A stretch of DNA of 64,000 nucleotides from contig JBJLHG010000001.1 in assembly GCA_045564455.1 (NCBI GenBank), positions 62,001-126,000 on the forward strand, in the 5' to 3' direction. Position 1 is the stretch's first letter. Each line of letters starts with the position of its first letter. The notes under the pieces were generated by a model. That model saw only the letters and a program-made list of their open reading frames with translations, ran no database searches and was not told the DNA's origin. Positions 27,968-38,010 of the stretch are shown in pieces. The translations under genes were made by a program, and so were the position numbers. This DNA comes from CASICS01 sp045564455. Its GTDB lineage: Bacteria; Pseudomonadota; Gammaproteobacteria; Magnimaribacterales; AG-339-G14.

Positions 27968-30517
27968 ATGAAGTCCCTCAAATCTGCTTTACTTATATTT
28001 ATTTTAAATTTCAATGCCTATCTTTCTTCTGCAGACGAAGAATTAGTTGTTACCGGTTCATACTTAAATGATCAAACAATTGAAGCTTCTCCAATCGAAA
28101 TAATGTCTGCAGAAAAAATATCCGATCTCAGTCTTTCTTCCATTTCTGAAATCAGTAAGTTCATTCACACTTCGTCTGGATCTCATTTTCAAAGCGATTC
28201 TTTGGAGGGAACTGACCAAGGCATGGCAAATATTAATCTCCGTGGATTAAATTTATCTGCAACCTTAGTTATGGTTAATTCTATAAGAAATACTGTGGCA
28301 GGAGTTCCAGCTGAAAGTGGAGATAGTTATGTTGATATAAATTTAATTCCACAAATTGCTATTCAACAATTAGAAATTTTTAAAGAGGGGGCTACTTCTT
28401 TATATGGCTCCGATGCAATTGCAGGAGTGATAAATTTTAAAACTTATAAAAATTTTGATGGTACAAAAATAAAATTTACAAATCAAAAAACTCAACATTA
28501 TGGCCAGAGCGAACATGGGCTTGGCTTGCTTCATGGTTTAAAATTAAACGACTTAGATATTGTTCTTGGTTTAGAACTATTTAATAGGGCTAGTCTTCAC
28601 TCTTCAGAGATAGCCGGAATATCAGAACTAGGAATAAGTATTTTTGGAAATACATTTATTGCAAAAGAAGAAGGTACTTTCGCTTCTTCTGGCTCCTACT
28701 CAGGAAATACCTATGATATTGACGATAAAATCAAAGACCCTGATTGTGTTGCTAATGGGGGAACTTTATATGTTGGCTATTGCGGTTTCGTTTATGGAGA
28801 TAGATTTAATATTTTTAACGACGAAGATCATGAAAAACTCTACTTAAGCTTAGAAAGATCTTTTATATCGTATGTTTTATCTTCAACCCTTTTAGTTTCT
28901 AATGTGAACGTTAATGACAATCCTCAATCTCCATCTTATCCCGCACTCTCTTTTCCAGAAATAGGTGTAGGCAAGGCCGGAAGTCCGTTTAATAAAGCCG
29001 TCATATGGAAAGGAAGACCTCTGGGTGCTTCGTCTCCTTCTCGGAAATCAAAAAAAGATATTGATCAATATCATCTATCGACTAGTTTCAATTTCTACTT
29101 AAGTGAGAGTAATAATCTTCTTATTTCTTTATCTAACAGTCAGCATAAAAATTACATGAGCAGACCAGACACTGTAAGTTCAAGATTTACAGCTGCTTTA
29201 AATAATATCGGAGGACCTGCAAACAATTTAACTTGGAATTTATTTGACTATTCTCAAAATAACTCTGAACTGAAGGAATATATTCAAGGCAGCGAAGATT
29301 CTTTAAACAAATCAAATCTATTTCTTTTAGATGGAATATATAGCCAAGAACTAAACAACTTCAAATATATTTTAGGTTTTCAACTAGGATCTGAATCTTT
29401 AGACGTCACCTGGAATGAAACGGCAAGAGTTGACATCAGTGCTTCTGGACAAATGACTAAAGCGGCTGATCTATTATTTTTAGGAGGCGGATCTAATGTT
29501 AATTCTCAAAGGAGTAAATATTCAATATTTACAGAAGTTAATCCATTATTTAGCGATGATTTAGATATTAATCTTTCCATGCGTTTTGAAGAAATAGGTA
29601 ATGAATCATCTTTTGATCCAAAAATTTCATTAAAAAAATACTTAAATAAAGAAACTATATTTAGAGGTTCCATAGGCACATCTTTTTCAATGCCTTCGCT
29701 AGGCCAACTTTATTCTGCAAGGACATCTTTAAACAATATAGATGGGTCGTTTGTAAGAGTTTCAAAATTAGGAAATATTGACTTGAAGCCTCAATCATCT
29801 ACTAATTCTAATATTGGATTAATCTATAAGGGTAAAAAAAGTAGACTTTCATTAGATTATTGGCAAATAGATTATAAAGATCGCTTGACTGTTGAGAGTG
29901 CAACCGCTCTATACAATTCAAATCCAAATAATCCCATATTTACTTATAATGGCTCGACTCTTTACGCAGCTAACATTAAATATATTAATGAAGAAAAGAC
30001 TGATTTAAGCGGATTTGATTTATCTTTTAATCTTGAAGAAGATATTGACGATATTGGAACTATAAATTTTGGTATTGATGCTGCGTACTTAAAAAAATAT
30101 AAAACAATCGAATCAGGTTTTCCTATCGATAGGGCTGGACGGTTTAATTATGATATAGAAGGGTATTCATTGCCAAAGTTAAAAATTAACGTATTCTCCA
30201 AGATCAAAAAGGATAGGAAAGAAATAAACTTAAACGTTAGATACATAAGCGGATATGATAACTTTAAATCTCTTAGCTCAAGATCGAGATCAATCGGAGG
30301 TTATTCAAATAAAGTATCTTCATCTTTAATGTTTGACTTAATGTATAAGAAAATTCTAGATTTTAATGATTCAAAATTAGATTTAAATATTTCTATTTTA
30401 AATATTTCTGACGAGCAAGCACCAAAAGTCAATAGTCAGCCTGAATTTAGCTTTGACCCAAGACAAGCAGATCCTAGGGGAAGGATGTTCAGCTTAGGTC
30501 TTCAATTCAATCTTTAA
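27968..30517 (+). CDS. TonB-dependent outer membrane receptor
   Basis: This 849-residue receptor imports a substrate across the outer membrane using TonB energy. A signal peptide (about residues 1-22) precedes the TonB-box-like EELVVTGS. The plug domain follows, with INLRGLNLSATLVMVN and FKEGATSLYGSDAIAGVINF, and then a long beta-barrel. Two cysteines in an extracellular loop (about residues 258-270) are typical of a subset of such receptors. The substrate cannot be read from sequence. A MATE exporter gene starts 32 bp downstream and may be co-transcribed. Confidence 0.93.
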   Translation: MKSLKSALLIFILNFNAYLSSADEELVVTGSYLNDQTIEASPIEIMSAEKISDLSLSSISEISKFIHTSSGSHFQSDSLEGTDQGMANINLRGLNLSATLVMVNSIRNTVAGVPAESGDSYVDINLIPQIAIQQLEIFKEGATSLYGSDAIAGVINFKTYKNFDGTKIKFTNQKTQHYGQSEHGLGLLHGLKLNDLDIVLGLELFNRASLHSSEIAGISELGISIFGNTFIAKEEGTFASSGSYSGNTYDIDDKIKDPDCVANGGTLYVGYCGFVYGDRFNIFNDEDHEKLYLSLERSFISYVLSSTLLVSNVNVNDNPQSPSYPALSFPEIGVGKAGSPFNKAVIWKGRPLGASSPSRKSKKDIDQYHLSTSFNFYLSESNNLLISLSNSQHKNYMSRPDTVSSRFTAALNNIGGPANNLTWNLFDYSQNNSELKEYIQGSEDSLNKSNLFLLDGIYSQELNNFKYILGFQLGSESLDVTWNETARVDISASGQMTKAADLLFLGGGSNVNSQRSKYSIFTEVNPLFSDDLDINLSMRFEEIGNESSFDPKISLKKYLNKETIFRGSIGTSFSMPSLGQLYSARTSLNNIDGSFVRVSKLGNIDLKPQSSTNSNIGLIYKGKKSRLSLDYWQIDYKDRLTVESATALYNSNPNNPIFTYNGSTLYAANIKYINEEKTDLSGFDLSFNLEEDIDDIGTINFGIDAAYLKKYKTIESGFPIDRAGRFNYDIEGYSLPKLKINVFSKIKKDRKEINLNVRYISGYDNFKSLSSRSRSIGGYSNKVSSSLMFDLMYKKILDFNDSKLDLNISILNISDEQAPKVNSQPEFSFDPRQADPRGRMFSLGLQFNL

Positions 30518-30549
30518 TTTTTTATGATTAAGACATAAAGGATTTTCAA

Positions 30550-31932
30550 ATGACTTCAAAAATATCAGATACAGAGTTAGAGCTTATTTCGGAAGAAGCC
30601 GTAGAGAAAGTATCAAGCCCAGAAACACTATCTATATGGGGGCTTGCTTGGCCATCAATAATGGCAAATATTTTATTTGCCGCAGTAGGAGTAGTTGCGC
30701 TTAAGGCAGTTGGAGCTTTAGGTACTGAAGCCGTTGCCGCTGTCGGAACAGGGCAGAGAATATTCTTTGTAATTCAGTCTTTAATTATGGCTGTTTCAAC
30801 TGGAACAACAGCATTAATAGCTAGAGCTTATGGGTCTGGCAATAAACAAGAAGGAGCTCAAGTTCTTTTTGATTCATTATGGATAGGATCTTCTCTAGGA
30901 ATAATATCTACAGCATTAGTTTGGGGTGTAGGTGAAAATATAATTAGTCTGTTTGGACTTAATGAAGAATCTAAAGAGTTATCGGTTGCCTACTTAAAAT
31001 ACTCAATGCTTTTTTCAGCTATGTTTGCTGCATCATTTATATTTGGAGCTGCTTTAAGGGCAGCTGGCGACGCTAAAACACCTTTAGCAGTAATGATATT
31101 TCAAAATATACTTAATATATTTCTTTTAATAGGACTTGTTAACGGCTCATTTGGAATGCCTGAGCTTGGAGTCATTGGAGCAGCATTTGCGTGGGGAATA
31201 TCTTTCACGATTGGAACACTTATATTTATGATTCTATGGCTTAAAAAATTAACAATTATTCCTTTGCCAAAATTTGAAAATATTAATTTAAAAAGAATCA
31301 ATTTAATTTTTAGAATTTCTACCCCAGCCACTATAGAGCAGGGAGTTTTTCAACTGGGGTTATTAACTTATTTTTGGATAATATCTCTCTACGGTACCGC
31401 TCCAATCGCTGCCTATAATATTGGAATTAATATATTGATGCTTTCTTTTATGATTGGGCAGGGTTTTTCAATCGCAGGCGCTACACTAACGGGTCAATTT
31501 TTGGGAGCTAACAATCCACGTGAGGCAAAAAGAAGTGGTTGGCGTTCTACCAGACTTTCAATCGTTTCAATGAGCTTAATCGGTCTTTTGATAGCAGTTT
31601 TTTCTAAAGAAATCTCAGGTTTTTTAATAAGCGATCCGGAAGTAATAAGGTTGACAGTAATCTTCGTATGGTTTTTAGGATCCATGCAGCCATTAATGGC
31701 AATTGAATTTGCAATTGGCGGAGCCTTGAGAGGAGCAGGCGATACTAAGTCTCCTTTAATTATCACTTTGATTGGTTTGGTCTTTTTTAGACTTACAGTT
31801 GCTTCTATCTTTTTGTATTTTAAATTACCTATTGAATATATTTTTGCAAGCTTAATGATTGATTATTTAGTAAAAGCAATTTTATTTGCAGCTAGATTTA
31901 ACTCGGGCAGATGGATAAAGAAACTTGCTTGA
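30550..31932 (+). CDS. MATE family efflux transporter
   Basis: This cation-coupled multidrug/metabolite exporter has 460 residues and about 12 hydrophobic segments in two related halves. Family features include LAWPSIMANILFAAVG near the start and the repeated LRAAGDAKTPL and LRGAGDTKSPL motifs, one in each half. The short acidic N-terminal tail (about 30 residues) is unremarkable. It follows the TonB receptor closely; a substrate link between the two is possible but unsupported. Confidence 0.93.
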   Translation: MTSKISDTELELISEEAVEKVSSPETLSIWGLAWPSIMANILFAAVGVVALKAVGALGTEAVAAVGTGQRIFFVIQSLIMAVSTGTTALIARAYGSGNKQEGAQVLFDSLWIGSSLGIISTALVWGVGENIISLFGLNEESKELSVAYLKYSMLFSAMFAASFIFGAALRAAGDAKTPLAVMIFQNILNIFLLIGLVNGSFGMPELGVIGAAFAWGISFTIGTLIFMILWLKKLTIIPLPKFENINLKRINLIFRISTPATIEQGVFQLGLLTYFWIISLYGTAPIAAYNIGINILMLSFMIGQGFSIAGATLTGQFLGANNPREAKRSGWRSTRLSIVSMSLIGLLIAVFSKEISGFLISDPEVIRLTVIFVWFLGSMQPLMAIEFAIGGALRGAGDTKSPLIITLIGLVFFRLTVASIFLYFKLPIEYIFASLMIDYLVKAILFAARFNSGRWIKKLA

Positions 31933-31945
31933 TAAATAAGACAAG

Positions 31946-31976
31946 TTGTCAGTTTAAATTTTCTTTTTTTTATATT
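31946..31976 (+). promoter_or_regulatory. possible promoter of proteorhodopsin
   Basis: TTGTCA at 31946-31951 and TATATT at 31971-31976 resemble -35 and -10 elements, but the 19-bp spacer is longer than ideal. The -35 overlaps a small palindrome GACAA-G-TTGTC. A GGGGAGGA ribosome site lies just before the ATG at 32025. The promoter call is weak. Confidence 0.3.
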
Positions 31977-32024
31977 AACATTGAGCTCTAGAATTTTTTT
32001 AATGAGATAAATCGGGGAGGATTT

Positions 32025-32720
32025 ATGGAACAAATATTAAGAGTCGACGACTATGTAGGTATTTCTTTTTGGTTGGCAACGGCAATCATGCTTGCTTCTA
32101 CAGTTTTTTTCTTTGTAGAAAGAGCTGATGTTAGTGCTAAATGGAAAACATCTCTAACCGTTGCTGGTTTAGTTACTGGTGTTGCTTTCTGGCATTACTT
32201 ATACATGAGAGACATATGGATAATAGCAGGAGATACTCCAACAGTTTTTAGATACATTGACTGGCTAATTACAGTGCCGCTTCAAATCACTGAATTTTAT
32301 TTAATCATTGCTGCGGTAGCAGTAGTAAGTGCTGGAGTATTCTGGAGACTGCTAATTGCTTCAATAGTAATGCTTGTTTTTGGTTACCTTGGAGAAACAG
32401 GGTTGATGGACGTAATGATTGGTTACATCATTGGAATGATTGCTTGGTTCTACATTATTTATGAAATATTTTTTGGAGAAACGGCTGCAGCAAATGCCTC
32501 TAGTGGAAATGCAGCTAGTCAACAAGCTTTTAATACGATCAAATGGATTGTGACAATAGGTTGGGCAATATACCCAATCGGATATGCTATAGGATATTTT
32601 GGAAGCGGCGTTGATGCTAATTCTTTAAATATAATTTATAACCTAGCAGATTTGATAAACAAAACTGCATTTGGTTTAGCAATTTGGGCTGCAGCAAAAG
32701 CTGACTCGCAAAGCGCTTAA
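32025..32720 (+). CDS. proteorhodopsin, blue-tuned light-driven proton pump
   Basis: This is a seven-helix retinal protein that pumps protons across the inner membrane in light. Numbering is offset by 18 from the reference green proteorhodopsin: H57 (reference H75), D79 proton acceptor (D97), Q87 spectral-tuning position (Q105), E90 proton donor (E108) and retinal Lys K213 (K231). Gln at the tuning site predicts blue absorption. At 231 residues it starts directly before helix A and lacks the N-terminal signal peptide seen in many relatives; a strong GGGGAGGA ribosome site supports this start. No retinal-synthesis genes are in the window. Confidence 0.97.
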   Translation: MEQILRVDDYVGISFWLATAIMLASTVFFFVERADVSAKWKTSLTVAGLVTGVAFWHYLYMRDIWIIAGDTPTVFRYIDWLITVPLQITEFYLIIAAVAVVSAGVFWRLLIASIVMLVFGYLGETGLMDVMIGYIIGMIAWFYIIYEIFFGETAAANASSGNAASQQAFNTIKWIVTIGWAIYPIGYAIGYFGSGVDANSLNIIYNLADLINKTAFGLAIWAAAKADSQSA

Positions 32721-32730
32721 TAGTAAAATC

Positions 32731-32765
32731 AAAAAAAACCCCGGACTTTTTCCGGGGTTTTTTTT
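32731..32765 (+). terminator. intrinsic terminator of proteorhodopsin
   Basis: Stem CCCCGGA/TCCGGGG with a 5-base loop, preceded by an A run and followed by eight T. It lies 10 bp after the proteorhodopsin stop. Confidence 0.95.
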
Positions 32766-32781
32766 ATGGAATTTTAGAAGA

Positions 32782-32815
32782 GCTTCTTGTGATTCTCCCC
32801 CAAGACACAAGAAGC
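32782..32815. other. unexplained 10-bp hairpin between proteorhodopsin and tRNA-Gly
   Basis: A perfect inverted repeat GCTTCTTGTG/CACAAGAAGC with a 14-base loop containing CCCCC sits 17 bp past the proteorhodopsin terminator. A short CTTTT follows, but not a clear T run. It could be a second terminator, a regulatory site or part of a small RNA. Confidence 0.5.
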
Positions 32816-32923
32816 AGCTTTTAACTTATAAAATTTTACAGCTGCAGTCAAAGGATATTTGTTTCTTTTTGATAAAAAAGATTGATTCAAATATTTAATC
32901 TAGGTAAATTAGCAGCTCGTTTC

Positions 32924-32999
32924 GCGATTGTAGCTCAGCTGGTAGAGCGCGACCTTGCCAAGGTCGAGGCCACGGGTTCGAACCCCGTCAATCGCTCCA
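32924..32999 (+). tRNA. tRNA-Gly (anticodon GCC)
   Basis: A 76-base cloverleaf with acceptor pairs GCGATTG/CAATCGC, D-arm AGCTCAGCTGGTAGAGC, T-arm CGGGTTCGAACCCCG and encoded CCA. The anticodon stem CGACC/GGTCG encloses TTGCCAA, giving anticodon GCC. Confidence 0.97.
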
Positions 33000-33010
33000 T
33001 TTTAATGGTA

Positions 33011-33655
33011 TTAGATGTTGTCAGCAAAGGTATGATTTCTATCTCTATGTCTAGCTTCATCATTTCTTATAACAATTACAACATCTCTTAAAGTTGCATC
33101 TTTTTCTAGATTCCAATATCTGATTGCAATCTCAGGAGCTAGTGTATTTGGAATTTTTCCTGAATCTATTTCATAGAGATATTCTGTATATGAGAAAACA
33201 GCTTCTTCTTCAAAGTAGCCAACCATTCTGTGAGCTGTTTTTCTAAAGAAAATATAAAGAATTGTGTAAAAAGCTCCAAACATGAACTGACCCATTAAAA
33301 TAATAAATCTTTCAAATTTAGAGGGTTTTGCAATAGCTATGAAAGTCATTAAATGCATTCTTTCATTATCGGCTTCTTCTAAGAGCTCCTTGATAAAATC
33401 ACCATCATCAATCATTTTTCTTAGAGATCTGAAGTGGGCTAGCATTCCGCCAACCATCCCAGGAACAGCAGCAACTGTTTCCAAAACAACAGCTCTATGC
33501 CCATATCTTTTTTTAAAAAATGTATCGGCAAAAAACCTGAGTGCTTTTGTTATACAAAAAGCTACCATGTCAGAAAAAGTCTGAGGTTTTAGATGGACAT
33601 TAGATTTGGCCGTCTCATCAGATGGTATATTTATGTTTAAATCAGTATTTAGCAT
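33011..33655 (-). CDS. alternative oxidase (cyanide-insensitive quinol oxidase)
   Basis: This di-iron membrane oxidase passes electrons from quinol to oxygen without pumping protons. All six iron-ligand positions are recognisable: E59 in LETVAAVPG, E98 and H101 in NERMHLMTF, the Glu cluster E149-E151 in FEEEAV, and E200 and H203 in RNDEARHR. At 214 residues it matches compact bacterial forms. It lies downstream of the tRNA-Gly on the opposite strand to proteorhodopsin. The related plastid-type oxidase is less likely because the loop between ligands is short. Confidence 0.93.
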   Translation of the reverse strand: MLNTDLNINIPSDETAKSNVHLKPQTFSDMVAFCITKALRFFADTFFKKRYGHRAVVLETVAAVPGMVGGMLAHFRSLRKMIDDGDFIKELLEEADNERMHLMTFIAIAKPSKFERFIILMGQFMFGAFYTILYIFFRKTAHRMVGYFEEEAVFSYTEYLYEIDSGKIPNTLAPEIAIRYWNLEKDATLRDVVIVIRNDEARHRDRNHTFADNI

Positions 33656-33814
33656 TCGAAGAGTATATAACTAAAAATTAGATAGTTTATTTTACTTCCT
33701 AATAATTAGTTATATATAGCTAATAGGAATATGTAAAATAATTATTATTTTGAGATAGTTCAATAAGAGTGTTAATGTCATATTGGTTTTATTATGTAAT
33801 TTTTGGAGGAGAAA

Positions 33815-34621
33815 ATGGGACAAGAAGTTAAAACAGAATTAAACGATAAAGGAGTGCTCACAGTTACTCTTAATAGACCAGAAAGTTTAAATAGTCTGAA
33901 TTATGGCTTGGTAATGGGAGTAATCGCTGCTTTCGACGAAGCACGCGAAAATGAATCCATTAGATCAGTTATTTTAACTGGAGAAGGAAGAGGTTTTTGT
34001 TCTGGAGCAGATTTAACTGGAGGTAATTGGCCAAACGAAGAAGGGTGGTCTGCAGGTCAATCAGCAGCAAATAGTATGGAAATAGGAATGAACCCTATGA
34101 TAAAAAAAATAGTAAATTGTCCTAAGCCTGTAATTAATGCAATAAATGGCATCGCAGCGGGAGGCGGAGCTGGGTTAGCATTGAGTGGCGATATATTGAT
34201 TGCTGCTAAATCCGCTAAATTTAAATTGGTTTTTGGAAATCAGCTTGGAATTATTTCTGATGTTGGTGCATCTTGGTTTGTGCCAAATCTTTTGTCTAGA
34301 GCAAGAGCAAATGGTTTAGCTATGCTTGGCGACGATCTTTCTGCTGAACAAGCAGAAGAATGGGGCTTGCTTTGGAAAACTTTTAATGACGACATCCTCA
34401 TGGAAGAAGCCATGAAGATCGCGTCTAAATTAGCTGATGGAGCTATTGAGGGCTTAAAAGCAATTGTTCATTCACATGATCATGCACTGATTTCTTCGTT
34501 AGATGATCAGTTGGAATACGAAAAGAAGACTCAAAGAAAGCTGTGCGATGCTCCTCCTTTCAAGGAAGGCATAATGGCATTTCTAGAGAAACGAAAACCC
34601 AATTTTAGAAATCTTAAATAG
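33815..34621 (+). CDS. enoyl-CoA hydratase/isomerase family protein
   Basis: This crotonase-fold enzyme of 268 residues acts on acyl-CoA thioesters. The oxyanion-hole segments are GRGFCSGADL and NGIAAGGGAGLAL, and a Asp follows in IISDVGASWF, a PaaG-like arrangement. I placed the start at ATG 33815 because GGAGGAG lies just upstream; a TTG at 33803 would put that ribosome site inside the gene. The substrate is unknown; an isomerase of the PaaG type is a plausible alternative. The 3' end overlaps dapE by 8 bp. Confidence 0.88.
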   Translation: MGQEVKTELNDKGVLTVTLNRPESLNSLNYGLVMGVIAAFDEARENESIRSVILTGEGRGFCSGADLTGGNWPNEEGWSAGQSAANSMEIGMNPMIKKIVNCPKPVINAINGIAAGGGAGLALSGDILIAAKSAKFKLVFGNQLGIISDVGASWFVPNLLSRARANGLAMLGDDLSAEQAEEWGLLWKTFNDDILMEEAMKIASKLADGAIEGLKAIVHSHDHALISSLDDQLEYEKKTQRKLCDAPPFKEGIMAFLEKRKPNFRNLK

Positions 34622-35750
34622 CTAGTCTTTCAAAAAGATTTATATATATTTTCTTTAAGGTTTCTAAGTCATCTAAAGATACATGCTCATCAATTTTGTG
34701 AATAGATTCGTTTAAAGGACCAAGTTCTACTATCTCAGAGTCCATGGCGACCATAAATCTGCCATCAGAAGTTCCACCGCCATTATTTATCACTGGCTCT
34801 CTGCCTGTAGTCTCCTTGATAGAAGATACGATTTGATTAATAAAAAAATTTTTTGTCGTTAAAAATGGATTACCGCTTAAAGACCATGAAAGCTCATAAT
34901 TAAGATCTAATTCATTTAAAATTTCTTCAAATTCTTTTATTAATTGCTCGCTCGTCGATTCTGAACAAAATCTAAAATTGAAATCCATCAACAACTCTCC
35001 AGGAACAATATTTCCTGCGCCAGTTCCAGAGTTAATATTGGAAATTTGAAAAGATGTAGGCTGGAAATGCTCATTTCCAGAATCCCATTTTTTATTTTTT
35101 AAAGTATTGATTAAATCTGATGCTAAAAAAATAGGATTCAAGATTTTATCAGGATAAGCAATATGACCTTGCTTCCCAATTATTTTTAGAGATCCGCTTA
35201 AAGAACCTCTTCTTCCGATACGAATAGTATCAGCTACTTTTTCAGACGACGAAGGTTCTCCTACAAGGCAATATTCAATTTTTTCACCTCTATCTTTTAA
35301 TTGAACAAGCAATTCGTCTATAAAACCATCTTCTCGATTACCTTCTTCATTGCTAGTAAGCAAGATAGCGATTTTAAAATTTTCCAGTTTATTAATTTCT
35401 AGATAATCTTTTGTAGCTTGTATAAAGGTGGAAACATTGCCTTTCATATCTGCAGCTCCTCGACCATACAAATGACCATTTTTGACTTCACCGCTAAAGG
35501 GAGGGAAGGTCCAAGATTCTATTGGCCCGGTGGGAACGACATCTGTATGCCCTAAAAAACACAGAGTTGGTCCCTCAGAACCAATGACGGCATATAAATT
35601 TTCTACATTTTTATAGCAAATTCTTTCTGAGCTGAAACCAATATCATTGAGAATCGGCTCAATGATTTCAAAACACCCAGCATCATTAGGTGAGATGGAT
35701 TCTATTTCAACAAGTTGCTTAGTTAAATTTTCGATATTCATACTTGGCAA
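34614..35750 (-). CDS. dapE: succinyl-diaminopimelate desuccinylase
   Basis: This zinc metallopeptidase-fold enzyme works in the lysine and meso-diaminopimelate pathway that feeds peptidoglycan. Motifs FLGHTDVVPTGP (metal His), GRGAADMKG (bridging Asp) and LTSNEEGN (catalytic Glu) are in the order and spacing expected of DapE. GGGTSDGRF near the end is also characteristic. At 378 residues the length fits. It is convergent with the enoyl-CoA hydratase gene and divergent from glcB. Confidence 0.95.
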   Translation of the reverse strand: MPSMNIENLTKQLVEIESISPNDAGCFEIIEPILNDIGFSSERICYKNVENLYAVIGSEGPTLCFLGHTDVVPTGPIESWTFPPFSGEVKNGHLYGRGAADMKGNVSTFIQATKDYLEINKLENFKIAILLTSNEEGNREDGFIDELLVQLKDRGEKIEYCLVGEPSSSEKVADTIRIGRRGSLSGSLKIIGKQGHIAYPDKILNPIFLASDLINTLKNKKWDSGNEHFQPTSFQISNINSGTGAGNIVPGELLMDFNFRFCSESTSEQLIKEFEEILNELDLNYELSWSLSGNPFLTTKNFFINQIVSSIKETTGREPVINNGGGTSDGRFMVAMDSEIVELGPLNESIHKIDEHVSLDDLETLKKIYINLFERLAI

Positions 35751-35842
35751 TTATAGACTGAAAATATTTTTTTTAATTAAATGCATAATTTTTTTTTGAT
35801 CACTGCTAAAATCATCTCTTCTTAATCAAATAAAAAAATAAT

Positions 35843-38008
35843 ATGACTGAATATGTTGCGCATGGATCACTTCAAGTTTCAAAAAAATTAGACAACCTAA
35901 TAAAAGAAAAAGTTTGCATCGGGATAAATCTTGAAGCGGCTTCCTTTTGGAATAACTTTGAAGAAATTATAAAAGAGTTTTCTCCAAAGAATAGGGAGCT
36001 TTTAAATATTAGAGAAGATCTTCAATCAAAAATTGATAATTGGCACATTAATAATAGAGACAAAGATTTTAATAAATTAGAATATAAATCTTTTTTGGAA
36101 GAAATTGGTTACTTGGTTAAAGAGTCTGGTGATTTTTCTATAGAAACAGAAAATGTAGATCCTGAGATTGCTTCTCTTGCTGGCCCCCAGTTGGTGGTTC
36201 CAGTTATGAATGCAAGGTTTGCCTTAAATGCTGCTAATGCAAGATGGGGCAGTCTTTATGATGCCTTGTATGGTACTGATGTTATTTCGGAAGAAAACGG
36301 CGCAGAAAGAGGAGGAGCTTATAACTCAACAAGAGGAGATAAAGTTATAGATTTTTCAAAATCGTTCTTAGATGAAAATCTTCCTTTAAGCAATGGCTCT
36401 TATAAAGATATATCTGCATTTCAAATTGTCGATGGTAGTTTGCAAATTACACTGTCTGATCAAACTCAAGTCACCCTAGAAGATGAAGGTAAATTTATTG
36501 GATTTTCTGGAACAGCTGAAAGCCCATCTGGAATTTTACTAAAAAATAATCTTTTGCACTTAGAAATACAAATAGATCGAGATCATCCCATCGGATCAAC
36601 TGATGTTGCTGGTATCAAGGATGTGCTTGTTGAAAGTGCGATAACTACGATTCAAGATTGCGAAGATTCTGTTGCTGCAGTTGATGGAGACGATAAAGCT
36701 GAAATTTATGAAAATTGGATGGGTTTGATGAAAGGAGATTTATCTGAAACTTTTCAAAAAAATGGAGAAACATTAACTAGAACTCTCAATAAAGATAGAG
36801 AATACTTAGATCTTTCGGGAGGAACTTTTAGCTTGCCAGGAAGAAGTACTATGCTGGTTAGGAATGTTGGTCATTTAATGACTAATCCTGGAATTTTAGA
36901 TGCGGATGGCAATGAAGTTTTTGAAGGCATCATGGATGCAATGTTTACTATTGCAATTGCTAAACATGATCTTCTTCAAACTGGAGATTTATCAAATAGC
37001 AGAGCGAAAAGCGTTTATATAGTTAAGCCAAAAATGCATGGTCCTGAGGAAGTAGAATTTACGTGCAATCTATTTGCAGCCGTTGAGAAAGCTGTTGGAC
37101 TCGATCCATTAACTGTAAAAGTAGGGATAATGGATGAAGAAAGAAGGACAACGGTAAACCTTAAAGAATGCATCAAAGCTGCGAAAGATAGAGTCATATT
37201 TATCAATACTGGATTTTTAGATAGAACGGGTGATGAAATTCATACGAGTATGGAAGCCGGGCCCATTATTAAAAAATCAGAAATGAAACAACAATTATGG
37301 ATTAATTCATATGAAGATTGGAATGTTGATAAGGGACTAGAAACAGGCTTTAAAGGCAAAGCTCAAATTGGAAAAGGAATGTGGGCAATGCCCGATGAAA
37401 TGCTGGGAATGTACAATACAAAAACAATGCATCCGGAAGCTGGAGCAAATTGTGCTTGGGTTCCATCGCCAACTGCGGCAACCTTGCATGCCCTTCATTA
37501 TCACCAAATCAATGTGTCAGATGTTCAAGACAATTTAATGACTCGAACTAAAGCTAATTTAGATGATATTTTAGAAATACCATTGTTAAAAAAACCTGAA
37601 AATTTAACTGCTGAAGAAATTCAAGCTGAATTAGATAATAATGCACAAGGTATTTTAGGTTATGTAGTTAGATGGGTAGATCAAGGAGTAGGGTGTTCCA
37701 AAGTACCTGATATTAATAATGTTGGTTTAATGGAAGATAGAGCTACATGCAGAATATCAAGTCAGCATGTTGCAAATTGGTTGCACCATGGACTGACTAA
37801 TAAAGATCAAGTTATGGAAACAATGAAAAAGATGGCTGAAGTTGTCGATGCACAAAATTCAGACGATCCAGACTATATCAAAATGGCTCCAGATTTCACT
37901 GGTTATGCATTTAAAGCAGCTTGCGATTTAGTTTTAGAAGGACGAGTGCAACCTAGTGGATATACTGAGCCCATTTTGCATTCTAAAAGATTAGAATTTA
38001 AAGCTTAA
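35843..38008 (+). CDS. glcB: malate synthase G
   Basis: The enzyme condenses glyoxylate with acetyl-CoA to give malate. Its 721 residues match the large G-type enzyme rather than the shorter A-type. Recognisable regions include [21 protein letters not shown] (catalytic Arg/Glu region nearby), [13 protein letters not shown] and [18 protein letters not shown], and [15 protein letters not shown]. No isocitrate lyase or glycolate oxidase is in the window, so glyoxylate may come from another locus. It is followed after 2 bp by an amidohydrolase gene. Confidence 0.96.
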   Translation: MTEYVAHGSLQVSKKLDNLIKEKVCIGINLEAASFWNNFEEIIKEFSPKNRELLNIREDLQSKIDNWHINNRDKDFNKLEYKSFLEEIGYLVKESGDFSIETENVDPEIASLAGPQLVVPVMNARFALNAANARWGSLYDALYGTDVISEENGAERGGAYNSTRGDKVIDFSKSFLDENLPLSNGSYKDISAFQIVDGSLQITLSDQTQVTLEDEGKFIGFSGTAESPSGILLKNNLLHLEIQIDRDHPIGSTDVAGIKDVLVESAITTIQDCEDSVAAVDGDDKAEIYENWMGLMKGDLSETFQKNGETLTRTLNKDREYLDLSGGTFSLPGRSTMLVRNVGHLMTNPGILDADGNEVFEGIMDAMFTIAIAKHDLLQTGDLSNSRAKSVYIVKPKMHGPEEVEFTCNLFAAVEKAVGLDPLTVKVGIMDEERRTTVNLKECIKAAKDRVIFINTGFLDRTGDEIHTSMEAGPIIKKSEMKQQLWINSYEDWNVDKGLETGFKGKAQIGKGMWAMPDEMLGMYNTKTMHPEAGANCAWVPSPTAATLHALHYHQINVSDVQDNLMTRTKANLDDILEIPLLKKPENLTAEEIQAELDNNAQGILGYVVRWVDQGVGCSKVPDINNVGLMEDRATCRISSQHVANWLHHGLTNKDQVMETMKKMAEVVDAQNSDDPDYIKMAPDFTGYAFKAACDLVLEGRVQPSGYTEPILHSKRLEFKA

Positions 38009-38010
38009 AA

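Noticed and set aside
35751..35842. A riboswitch upstream of malate synthase G
   Set aside because: Glycine riboswitches precede glcB in some marine bacteria, but this 92-bp gap is plain AT-rich sequence without a recognisable fold.
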